From: Nostoc sp. UHCC 0702
GTDB lineage: Bacteria; Cyanobacteriota; Cyanobacteriia; Cyanobacteriales; Nostocaceae
Reading direction: 5' to 3'
Assembly: GCA_017164015.1 (NCBI GenBank)
Contig: CP071065.1
Span: forward strand, 434,001-498,000
Length of the DNA stretch: 64,000 bases
This document shows positions 16,226 to 23,263 of this stretch, in pieces (the first letter of the stretch is position 1; every line of letters begins with the position of its first letter). Made by a program: the position numbers and the translations under genes. The notes below the pieces were generated by a model. It saw only the letters and a list, made by a program, of their open reading frames with translations. It was not told the origin of the DNA and searched no databases.

Positions 16226-16319
16226 GCGATCGCTCTGGTCACTAGTCGATCGCTTGCCCTCAGTGGGCGGGAATTCTAGGAAAAGCTGGGGGAAGTTGGC
16301 GCTTGCCCCAGCTTGTTGG
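16226..16319. repeat. 95-bp imperfect direct repeat, copy 2
   Basis: Same order of blocks as copy 1, with its own hairpin AAGCTGGGG (16,283-16,291) / CCCCAGCTT (16,306-16,314). It ends 19 bp before the KGK gene, so it is the leader of the plus-strand block, at the turning point between the divergent halves of the element. A regulatory or attenuator role is possible. Confidence 0.75.
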
Positions 16320-16338
16320 TTAACAAGAGAGAAATTGA

Positions 16339-16686
16339 ATGAGTAACGAAATTGTTCTCCGAGACGATGATGTCGTGTCTATTACCGGAAATGCCGACAG
16401 CATTCCTATGTTGAATTTTGGATTGAAAGCAACATTTAAATCGAGTGAGTTAATTAACGCTGCTAGAGCTTGGATTGCCACGACAGGTCATGAAACTTGC
16501 TCTTACTCAACCTGGCTTAAGAAAGAGGGACTTAGATGCCAGGTTTTGCTTACCAATGGGATGGGATGGAAATCGGGTAAGGTTCGGTTCCGGATTGAAT
16601 TTATCCCTGATGAACCAGAAGTTTCTGCAAATCCTACTGTCCCAAGTTCACCACTCGATGATTTGCGCTCTAGCCTGAATATTTAA
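16339..16686 (+). CDS. KGK-domain protein (115 aa)
   Basis: Matches the small cyanobacterial KGK family: DDDVVSI near the N-terminus, FKSSELINAARAWI (about 35-48), a Trp-Leu-Lys-Glu-Gly motif, and the signature W-x-x-G-K-V-R-F-R-I-E-F-I-P-D-E (76-91). The function of the family is unknown; members are frequent on cyanobacterial chromosomes and plasmids. First gene of the plus-strand block, directly after the second 95-bp repeat; the start is fixed by the N-terminal match and nearby AGAGAGAAA. Confidence 0.8.
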   Translation: MSNEIVLRDDDVVSITGNADSIPMLNFGLKATFKSSELINAARAWIATTGHETCSYSTWLKKEGLRCQVLLTNGMGWKSGKVRFRIEFIPDEPEVSANPTVPSSPLDDLRSSLNI

Positions 16687-16918
16687 CAATTCACCTCCTT
16701 TTAGTATTCCCGTCTGCTATCAGCCGGGATTTTTTTGCCAGTGTGGCAGTTACCTGCTTGCCCTGAATGCATTTCGGCACAAGGTTTTACCGTCTCTGAT
16801 TTTGTTGTGGGATTCTAGAAAATGAGCGGTGATATCGACCGCTCATGTTGTTTATAGGAATGGCACTTGTCTCAACAGGTTTTTAAAACCGCTTGATTTA
16901 AGCGCCCATTATGATATT

Positions 16919-17173
16919 ATGACTCTAGAATCAAAAAAGCAACAACTAGCACCTAAATCAGTGTTAAAAGCGCTTAGAGAAAACGCAGGTTTGTCACAAG
17001 AGCAACTCGCTGTCTACTTAGGCATCGCAGTCTCTACTCTCAGGCGATGGGAGAACGAAGGGATGGAACCTTCAATGACTAGATCTCAATGGCAAATTTT
17101 CTGCCAAAACGTTGGCATACCATTTGACTCACTGCCTGAGAGCTTATCATCTCCCACTGAAGCAACGGCTTAG
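16919..17173 (+). CDS. XRE-family HTH regulator (84 aa)
   Basis: ATG 16919 (MTLESKKQQ) is chosen because the helix-turn-helix domain begins soon after; a longer frame from 16829 adds 30 unlike residues. The HTH spans about 17-62: VLKALRENAGLSQEQLAVYL followed by GIAVSTLRRWENEG. The probable recognition helix is STLRRWE. Likely the element's own repressor or activator. Candidate targets are its own leader and the palindrome at 4,864, both inferred. Confidence 0.85.
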   Translation: MTLESKKQQLAPKSVLKALRENAGLSQEQLAVYLGIAVSTLRRWENEGMEPSMTRSQWQIFCQNVGIPFDSLPESLSSPTEATA

Positions 17174-17814
17174 GCACAAGGAAGGAAGAAAGCTGACGGC
17201 AGACCGATGCAAGGCAATCAAAATGCATAAAGCCTTGGTCTGTTGTCATGCAAACATTCCTTGTGAAACTTGTGCCTGAGTCTTTCTAGTTCAGTCCTGT
17301 CAGCGCTGACTAAAACTGCTCCCTCCCGCCTACCTTTTGCGGGACACCCCAGTAACCACGGAGCAAACACCCTCACATTTGCCGCACGTGCCGTGAGGAC
17401 ACACCCTACAACTAAAAACCTGTTTTCTCGTAGTCCTTTAATACCGGAGGCTTCCTAGACGAAAATCACAATTCTGCTTTTATTTCTTTCTAGAACTTGC
17501 TTGTATACCGCTGGTCATGCAGTCACAACCCATGACCAGCTTCTCTAAACAATCATTTCGCCCTGCGTTGCCTAGCGCAGACATATATCTATTTGCATGG
17601 AGTGTAGCCAACTTAAACGGTAAAGCACCCGACTACACAGCTTGACATTTGGAGAGACAAACGTAGATGCACCTTGGCTGACAGCTTCTGCCGTCAGCTT
17701 TCCCTAACAACTAACACCCCAAAACATGCAGAGATAGCAGCCTGCAAGCACTGAGCAAATACCAAAGACCTGCTAGGGGAGAACTAACAACCAACAACAA
17801 AGGAAAACACCAAA
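17174..17814. other. 640-bp gene-free stretch rich in inverted repeats
   Basis: No convincing reading frame. Visible pairs: GAAAGCTGACGGCAGA (17,188-17,203) with its exact complement at 17,687-17,702, enclosing about 480 bp; CACAAGGAA near 17,176 with TTCCTTGTG near 17,256; a 10-bp stem GCTGGTCATG (17,510-17,519) / CATGACCAGC (17,531-17,540); a CTGCG/CGCAG stem near 17,560; CCTCAC/GTGAGG near 17,370-17,398. Nested pairs closed by a long-range stem suggest a structured RNA or a single-strand origin. Nature unknown. Confidence 0.5.
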
Positions 17815-18015
17815 ATGTCAAAACCATTGACAGCGTTTCAATTACTAACCCAAATCAGAAAACTCATACCTCAAAAGCGCAAAGACAGCGCGGCAATTAT
17901 TTCGTACCTCAAACAGCAGGGTTACATCGAAGAACTTACCCCTTGCAAATTCTCCATCAAGCCGGGAGTAACCTTAACCAGCGAAGACGTTTCTAAAATA
18001 GCTAGCGTTTTTTAA
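17815..18015 (+). CDS. Small hypothetical protein (66 aa)
   Basis: Begins MSKPLTAFQLLTQIRKLIPQ with AAGGAAA upstream. Helical N-terminus followed by GYIEELTPCKFSIKPGVTLT; compact alpha/beta composition. First of a series of short, closely spaced plus-strand genes (17.8-22.1 kb) typical of phage early regions. No recognised family. Confidence 0.6.
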   Translation: MSKPLTAFQLLTQIRKLIPQKRKDSAAIISYLKQQGYIEELTPCKFSIKPGVTLTSEDVSKIASVF

Positions 18016-18068
18016 ACAGAAAAACTGCCAGCGCTGAACAACTGACTACTGACAAAGGAACATTCTGA

Positions 18069-18296
18069 ATGCAAGAACTAACACTACAAACCGAAATCGG
18101 TGGCGAACGCCCCTATTTGATGAATAAGCCTATCCATGCGGGTGATTGTCTGCAAGTTTTTATATCAGGCGAATGGTGTCCGGCTTCTTGCGAATGCTAC
18201 AGAGAAAAAGGAAGTCTTCACTGGTATCTAATTGTGTATCAGCCAGGAAACGAACATGTTATTGAAGATTTTTGTAACACCTTGTGTCGATTCTAA
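18069..18296 (+). CDS. Small protein, possibly DUF5348-like (75 aa)
   Basis: The segment from MNKPIHAGDCLQVFISGEWC to LHWYLIVYQPG resembles small beta-barrel phage proteins in which a G-x-x-L-E/Q-V start is followed by G-x-W and a Trp-Tyr-Leu strand (DUF5348 type). An internal ATG at residue 18 is an alternative start. Its stop overlaps the next start (TAATG). Confidence 0.55.
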   Translation: MQELTLQTEIGGERPYLMNKPIHAGDCLQVFISGEWCPASCECYREKGSLHWYLIVYQPGNEHVIEDFCNTLCRF

Positions 18297-18499
18297 TGAG
18301 AATTATGACTGCCAAACACAATGATGACTTCGCCATTAAATGGACTGACGGCTTAACCAAACGCGAATACTTCGCCGCGCTGGCATTACAGGGATTACTG
18401 GCAAACCCCAACAATACAATCACTCGAATTCAGGCATTTGAAGCCGTTAAAGCTGCCGATGCTTTAATCGCAGCATTAGAAATGCCACCCAAAAAATAA
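18296..18499 (+). CDS. Small mobile-element protein (67 aa)
   Basis: ATG 18296 overlaps the preceding stop (TAATG); a second ATG three codons on is possible. The core GLTKREYFAALALQGLLANP is a pattern common in small phage and prophage proteins of many bacteria (LRDYFAAxALQGLL), function unknown. Its own stop overlaps the following start in the same way, so 18069-18948 is one coupled run. Confidence 0.7.
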   Translation: MRIMTAKHNDDFAIKWTDGLTKREYFAALALQGLLANPNNTITRIQAFEAVKAADALIAALEMPPKK

Positions 18500-18948
18500 T
18501 GTATGTCTACAAATCAATAGCCAAAAACATGGAACTACTAAATACTGCAACTGAGGAGATAAAACGTCTAACTCCTCATCAGCTAATAGCCTTAAACAGC
18601 ATCATTTGTCTTGCAGCCGCTAAGGATGTGACAGTAAAATACGCTGCCAATACAGTGAATGTTGTTATCCCTCAAAGATGTTTAGATAGCATCGAAGCTT
18701 TTTTAAAGTCAACCGAAGCGGACTATCTAGTTTTATCAGCCATCGTATCTGATTTGATAATTAAAAGCTTCAATTTCCTGGGGCTGCTAGCGGCAGCAAA
18801 AGATTTCATGTCTTTAGCGGAAGAAAACGATATTTATCAACAATTCTTGAAATCAGAAAATATAGATTACGACTTCACCTTGGCTGAAGCCCGATCTGCC
18901 TGTAACCAATGGTCTGATACTTTTCATAGTTGGCTAACTGGTGAGTAG
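18499..18948 (+). CDS. Hypothetical helical protein (149 aa)
   Basis: Begins MYVYKSIAKNMELLNTATEE; a later Met at residue 11 is an alternative start. Mostly helical, with two Ala/Leu-rich stretches (ALNSIICLAAAKDV; FLGLLAAAKDF). TAATG overlap with the preceding stop. No recognised family. Confidence 0.6.
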   Translation: MYVYKSIAKNMELLNTATEEIKRLTPHQLIALNSIICLAAAKDVTVKYAANTVNVVIPQRCLDSIEAFLKSTEADYLVLSAIVSDLIIKSFNFLGLLAAAKDFMSLAEENDIYQQFLKSENIDYDFTLAEARSACNQWSDTFHSWLTGE

Positions 18949-18951
18949 TAA

Positions 18952-19254
18952 ATGCCAATTGCAATAGGACTATTGAGAGCCGTAACCCCTTTTAATTACA
19001 TCTTCCCTAGTGGTCAAATACCACTAATCAGCATTTACCCTTGTCGCCCAAACGAGGGTGAACCGTTATCTTTTTACATTGACGGTGAACTCTTAACTGA
19101 TATCGAGATTGAAGCCTTATCTGTAATCTGGCTCAAACACAATCCTGATAAATCCTATGAGGATGCTTACACTTTGATCCGCATGGGGTATCCAATTGCC
19201 GAGGAGTTTATTCGAGCAAGATTTACCTTAATTGATGGGTGGTATAGCAAATAA
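18952..19254 (+). CDS. Hypothetical protein (100 aa)
   Basis: Begins MPIAIGLLRAVTPFNYIFPS, 3 bp after the preceding stop. Contains a helix EIEALSVIWLKHNPDKSYED. No recognised family. Followed by a short inverted repeat that may end the transcript. Confidence 0.55.
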   Translation: MPIAIGLLRAVTPFNYIFPSGQIPLISIYPCRPNEGEPLSFYIDGELLTDIEIEALSVIWLKHNPDKSYEDAYTLIRMGYPIAEEFIRARFTLIDGWYSK

Positions 19255-19255
19255 A

Positions 19256-19281
19256 AATAGCCGCACCTGTCAGCGGCTATT
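19256..19281 (+). terminator. Hairpin after the small-gene run
   Basis: AATAGCCGC / GCGGCTATT form a 9-bp stem with an 8-nt loop directly after the stop at 19,254. It is not followed by a clear T-run, so it may be a weak terminator or an mRNA-stabilising hairpin. Confidence 0.45.
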
Positions 19282-19315
19282 TATCACTGAAACTTCAGTT
19301 TGAGGAGATTGTAGC

Positions 19316-19483
19316 ATGAAAAGTCATCAAGAACATCGTAACTGGTTAGTGTGCCGTAATGGTGAAGTCATCGTTCAATATCACCATCGAGCAGATGCAG
19401 AAATGGATGTACAGCGATTAAACCGTTTTACCCAAAAACTATTTTATGTCCAAAACAAAACAGCTTTATCAGTATCTAAATAA
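19316..19483 (+). CDS. Small hypothetical protein (55 aa)
   Basis: GAGGAG lies about 7 nt before ATG 19316, a strong ribosome binding site. The product MKSHQEHRNWLVCRNGEVIV and onward has the strand pattern W-L-V-C-R-x-G-E-V-I-V-x-Y followed by a helix DAEMDVQRLNRF, typical of small phage proteins. It overlaps the next gene by 38 bp in another frame. Confidence 0.6.
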   Translation: MKSHQEHRNWLVCRNGEVIVQYHHRADAEMDVQRLNRFTQKLFYVQNKTALSVSK

Positions 19484-19715
19484 CAAACTTGAGCAGCTTC
19501 AAACTCTCCTAGCTCACTTACGTTTTTTGCGGTGGGCTGCAATGCACAGTGAGCTTTTTCAAGAAGTCCAATTTAGGTTTATAGACTTTTACCTAATCTA
19601 TCATCAGTATGGTGTCGGCTTTAGCTTTACACTCCACTGGACAAGGTATTGGTGTCCTTATCGGCTAACAAAGCAGTATGTAATTGCAAATCAAGCAAGC
19701 TTTTTTGAGTGGTGA
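19446..19715 (+). CDS. Small aromatic-rich protein (89 aa)
   Basis: Begins MSKTKQLYQYLNNKLEQLQT; an N-terminal helix then a region dense in Phe, Tyr and Trp (FRFIDFYLIYHQYGVGFSFT). No clear membrane segment. Overlaps the end of the 55-aa gene. Unknown function. Confidence 0.5.
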   Translation: MSKTKQLYQYLNNKLEQLQTLLAHLRFLRWAAMHSELFQEVQFRFIDFYLIYHQYGVGFSFTLHWTRYWCPYRLTKQYVIANQASFFEW

Positions 19716-19757
19716 TGTTATCACAAAGCACCGTATTTCAATTACCGAATAACTAAC

Positions 19758-20105
19758 ATGAAATCGAAAACTATCACTTACAAACGGATACTTAATATCA
19801 AGAATTTCAACAGCAAGCAGCTAGAAGAAGTTGCCGAAGTTGAGGATGGAGAAGACCCGGAGGTTGCCATCTCTAAGTTAATGGAGAGAGTAGAGAGAAA
19901 ACTTAGGGAGGAACTAGGAAAATCTATCTGTCAAGAAATTGAGCGATTGCAATTAGTAGCTCAAAAGTACAGAAAGGAAGTTGTTGAACTTGAAGAGTCA
20001 CTCAGAAAACTTCGGAGTGAAAAAGACAATTTAACTGGAGTAGAGGCAGAACTGTATGATGTCACACAAACACCTCAAACTAATAGTACTCCTGATGCTT
20101 TCTAG
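19758..20105 (+). CDS. Coiled-coil protein (115 aa)
   Basis: After an N-terminal polar stretch, residues about 30-95 form an uninterrupted charged helix (VERKLREELGKSICQEIERL and RKLRSEKDNL) predicted to dimerise. The acidic loop EVEDGEDPE resembles the N-terminal part of cyanobacterial plasmid proteins of unknown role. Separated by 57 bp from the AcrVA2-like gene. Confidence 0.6.
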   Translation: MKSKTITYKRILNIKNFNSKQLEEVAEVEDGEDPEVAISKLMERVERKLREELGKSICQEIERLQLVAQKYRKEVVELEESLRKLRSEKDNLTGVEAELYDVTQTPQTNSTPDAF

Positions 20106-20162
20106 TTGAAAAATTAAGGCGATCGCGTTTGTGGCAGGCGCGATCCTTTATTTAGAACATTG

Positions 20163-21191
20163 ATGACTTATTTAAGAAAAATGAAAGAAATAGCTGTCAT
20201 TGCTGATAGTAGAAAATCACAAATTGAGGCATTTATTCAAATTGGAGGTAATGAACTATACCAAGTACTGCTCAGACGCAAAAATTACCGAATCCCCAAA
20301 AATTATATACAATGGCGAGAATTAGCAGCTTTAATTAGCATAAACGCGCCGTTATTTGATTATCCAGCGCTAGATCTAGCTCAAAAGTTTACAGCGCATC
20401 GAATAGCTTTATGGGTTGTTCAGGATGCACCAATATATTGTTTAGATAATCACCTACTTCAGCAATTTAAAGAAACAGATATTGGAGATGAAAATCTGAT
20501 ATTTAGAGACTTAGTTTCTCAAATCCCTGTCCACTCGATGATGCTTTTATTGCCAAGTAAAACTCTTGTATCTCCAGATGGTGGCTATGTTGATTTTTTG
20601 AATATTCATTGCTCAGATATTCGCCATCCTGAATGGTCTGAAGGCAATAAGTATGGAATCAAACCACATTTTATCAAACATGAATATGACATCTGTCTTC
20701 ATTTTGGTTGTGTGGATACTAAAGGTACGATTTGGTTTAACGGATGGGCGATTAATGAAAATGATGGTGCTATTTTACAAAGACCCATCTCTCTGGGAAC
20801 GGCTAAGGTAGGGCCTAACGACGACAGCTTTATTAGGGAATTGCGATCGCTAGTCATGCAGTGTTTAATGTTTCTGTGTTTTGAAAAACCAGAAACGGAC
20901 AATGTAAATTTCAAGGAAACCGTTAATCAAACGGGGTTTGCTCCTTTAAAAGAACCCAAAGAAAAATGTCTTTATCCCCGATGGTTACGTGAAACTAAAC
21001 ACGAAAAGCCGCAAATTAGAAATGTGAAAGAAAATAGTTCTCATTCCTCACCTTCTCCCCACTGGCGGCGCGGACATTGGCGCAGAAGTGCCGTAGGTAA
21101 GGGAAAAGTAGATCGTCGATGGAACTGGATAAAACCGGGGTTTGTTGCAGGAGATTATTGGAAATCCCAAAGACAAAATGAACCTATTTGA
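20163..21191 (+). CDS. AcrVA2-family-like protein (342 aa)
   Basis: ATG 20163 is used; a TTG lies one codon earlier. The C-terminal signature PHWRRGHWR (about 299-307), followed by a Gly-Lys-Gly turn, an Arg/Trp strand and WIKPGFV, is the hallmark of a large family of mobile-element proteins that includes AcrVA2, an inhibitor of Cas12a. The middle also fits that layout: SMMLLLPSKT then a WAINENDG strand pair and a hydrophobic helix LVMQCLMFLCFEKP. AcrVA2 itself lowers Cas12a levels; most relatives have no tested function and occur without Cas12a hosts, so anti-CRISPR activity here is only a possibility. Comparison is from memory. Confidence 0.65.
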   Translation: MTYLRKMKEIAVIADSRKSQIEAFIQIGGNELYQVLLRRKNYRIPKNYIQWRELAALISINAPLFDYPALDLAQKFTAHRIALWVVQDAPIYCLDNHLLQQFKETDIGDENLIFRDLVSQIPVHSMMLLLPSKTLVSPDGGYVDFLNIHCSDIRHPEWSEGNKYGIKPHFIKHEYDICLHFGCVDTKGTIWFNGWAINENDGAILQRPISLGTAKVGPNDDSFIRELRSLVMQCLMFLCFEKPETDNVNFKETVNQTGFAPLKEPKEKCLYPRWLRETKHEKPQIRNVKENSSHSSPSPHWRRGHWRRSAVGKGKVDRRWNWIKPGFVAGDYWKSQRQNEPI

Positions 21192-21208
21192 CAAGCCAAG
21201 GATTGACA

Positions 21209-21745
21209 ATGATTAGTTATTCTCAGCTTTACAGTTGGCGAAACTTATGTGAGTTTCTAGATTCTTGCTGGTACAATTTTGCAGAACCTTACGAAATTAA
21301 AAAGGGCTGTAAATGCTTGCCAAACCTTTACAATCCTACAGTTCGATTTCACAGGGAATACCTGTTTGATAATCACTTAATTCAATTCATTCACTGGACA
21401 CGACACCCAGTATTGAGATACCACAGTTCCAGAAGCTATACACGTGAATTTAAAAAAACTTGGGGGTGGCAATTGTGTAGAGAATGGGAGCATAAAATTA
21501 ACTACCTTGAAAATCTCCTATTATTTGGCACACAGACAGCTAAACCTTGGGAAACAGACTTAATGCAAAGAATGCAAGCACGGGAGCAGCGCAAACAAAA
21601 GCTGATACTTAAAGCAGAATTATTAGCACTTCCAAAGATAGAAAGGATGCAGAAAATAGCATTATTAAATATTTGCTGGCGGTGCTATGAGCCAATTCTA
21701 CCTTTGATGGTGGACTGCGTAAGCTGTGGAGCAACCGCTTGTTAA
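21209..21745 (+). CDS. Zinc-ribbon-ended hypothetical protein (178 aa)
   Basis: ATG 21209 (MISYSQLYSWRNLCEF) has AAGGA a few bases upstream; a TTG frame begins 7 codons earlier. Aromatic and basic N-terminal half, a charged helix (about 110-155) and a C-terminal CWRCYEP...CVSCG pair of CxxC motifs that could bind zinc. It follows the AcrVA2-like gene by 17 bp, so probably cotranscribed. No family recognised. Confidence 0.6.
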   Translation: MISYSQLYSWRNLCEFLDSCWYNFAEPYEIKKGCKCLPNLYNPTVRFHREYLFDNHLIQFIHWTRHPVLRYHSSRSYTREFKKTWGWQLCREWEHKINYLENLLLFGTQTAKPWETDLMQRMQAREQRKQKLILKAELLALPKIERMQKIALLNICWRCYEPILPLMVDCVSCGATAC

Positions 21746-21773
21746 CTTATTTTGACTATTCGTATACAACAGG

Positions 21774-22115
21774 ATGAAGCAAACACAAAAATATACCAAA
21801 GCCTGTGAAACTTTGACGTTTCCTCATCAAACACAGGATGAACTTTACGCTGAATTAAATCGGCTGGGCTATTACTGGGATTCTAAAACTAAGGAATGGA
21901 TTAGAGATAAAACTTTACCTGATGAGGCAACCAAACTGATTAAAGTTCGTGTTTGGGCTGCGACCAACAAAGTAGAAGACGCAGCCGCACTGTTTGTTGA
22001 GAAGGCGGAAGAGATGGGATTGAAACTTTTAGAGAAGTCTAAACTTTGTCAAAACCGACCTCCTAATCAATTAGAGAGTCGAATTTATTTATATTTTGAG
22101 GAAATTGATAATTAA
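21774..22115 (+). CDS. Hypothetical mobile-element protein (113 aa)
   Basis: Core LGYYWDSKTKEWIRDKTLPD followed by KLIKVRVWAATNKVEDAA resembles a small family common on cyanobacterial plasmids and elements (G-Y-x-W-x-x-x-x-x-x-W pattern), function unknown. It closes the run of short plus-strand genes starting at 17.8 kb. Confidence 0.6.
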   Translation: MKQTQKYTKACETLTFPHQTQDELYAELNRLGYYWDSKTKEWIRDKTLPDEATKLIKVRVWAATNKVEDAAALFVEKAEEMGLKLLEKSKLCQNRPPNQLESRIYLYFEEIDN

Positions 22116-22249
22116 TTGTGACTTTTGCAGTGCATTAAGGTCAACTTCCGCCTGCTTAAACTAGTTTCTGGAAGTTGTAAGAAAGAATTGAAATTCTGAC
22201 CCTAATGCAACGACTAAAATAATAGCTATCACACAAAGAGAGCGTAGAT

Positions 22250-22864
22250 ATGGTTCAAGTTTTGCCAGCACCAGTAACCTTTGAACAATTCGCGGAATGG
22301 TATCCCGACACAGGGGTACGCTATGAACTGCACAACGGAACAATTGTAGAAATGAATCAGCCCGCAGGTGAACATGAACTCATCATTGCGTTACTAAGTC
22401 GCAACTTAACAGTAGAGATAGTTAGGAGAAACCTGCCCTACGTCATCTCTAAAAATGCTTTTGTTAAACCCTTAACGGTAGACTCTGGCTACTGCCCTGA
22501 TATCCTGCTGTTAAATGTAGACAACCTAGCCAATGAACCGCTATGGCAGAAACAATCGACTGTGACCCAAGCCGCATCGGTTCCTTTTGTCGCAGAGGTC
22601 GTTAGCAGTAACTGGGGTGTTGATTACGGAAATAAAGTTAGTGACTACGAAGCCATAGGAATTCCTGAGTATTGGATCATAGATTACTTAGGAGTAGGCG
22701 GTAGGAGATTTATCGGCAATCCCAAGTTACCAACCTTATCAATTTATTCCCTGATTGAAGGTGAATATCAAGTAGCCCAGTTTAGGGGAGATGAGTTGAT
22801 ATCCTCTCCCACTTTCCCAGAATTACGCCTGACTGCTAAAGAAGTTTTAATGACCGCGCAGTAA
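22250..22864 (+). CDS. Uma2-family endonuclease-like protein (204 aa)
   Basis: Typical Uma2 (DUF820) length and motifs: TFEQFAEW near the start, RYELHNGTIVEM, CPDILLLN (about 83-90; catalytic Asp), VAEVVSSN (about 112-119; catalytic Glu) and YEAIGIPEYWIIDYLG (about 132-147). These PD-(D/E)XK proteins are massively expanded in cyanobacteria and their targets are unknown. It lies apart from the preceding run and just before the repeat region next to the recombinase gene. Confidence 0.9.
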   Translation: MVQVLPAPVTFEQFAEWYPDTGVRYELHNGTIVEMNQPAGEHELIIALLSRNLTVEIVRRNLPYVISKNAFVKPLTVDSGYCPDILLLNVDNLANEPLWQKQSTVTQAASVPFVAEVVSSNWGVDYGNKVSDYEAIGIPEYWIIDYLGVGGRRFIGNPKLPTLSIYSLIEGEYQVAQFRGDELISSPTFPELRLTAKEVLMTAQ

Positions 22865-22900
22865 AAAAGTGGACAGCATTTTTACAACGGTGATAGCCCC

Positions 22901-23215
22901 CGGCTGTGATCAGCGTTTGATGCTCAGTGATCAGCGTCAATATGACATTGAAAGCTTTGCTGTAACTAAATTCCATTCAATTTCATAAAAAAGTATAAAA
23001 AAACGTGATCAGCAGGTGATCACCTTAAGTGATCAGCGCCAGAATCCCTGTGTGGCAAATCGTTCGGGCGAAGCTGATCAGATGATCACCATTTTCACTA
23101 ATTTTTTTTTTTGGCACTGCTGATTTTTTTTTGAATCGTTTTTCGTGATCACCTGATCAGCTTTGGCTGTATTGCTTTCAGGGTAAGCGTCCTGACGCTG
23201 ATCACCTAACTTCCT
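22901..23215. repeat. TGATCA-centred iteron-like repeats, candidate origin
   Basis: In about 300 bp at least eight units of the form GTGATCAGC or its complement appear: 22,906-22,938 (two units), 23,005-23,013, 23,015-23,024, 23,029-23,038, 23,072-23,089, 23,144-23,161 and 23,194-23,205. Poly-T tracts (near 23,101-23,112 and 23,123-23,132) give an AT-rich stretch between units. The first 35 bp are the exact reverse complement of a segment within the helicase gene. Iterons plus an AT-rich tract suggest a replication origin or a recombination-control site. Confidence 0.7.
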
Positions 23216-23263
23216 AATGTTGCTAAAATTACACAGTCAAATCCTGACACCCTAAAAAATTAG

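Noticed and set aside
17590..17670. Possible tRNA (TAGCCAACTTAAACGGTAAAG resembles a D-arm)
   Set aside because: The anticodon stem does not pair and there is no T-loop GTTCGA-type sequence or matching acceptor stem.
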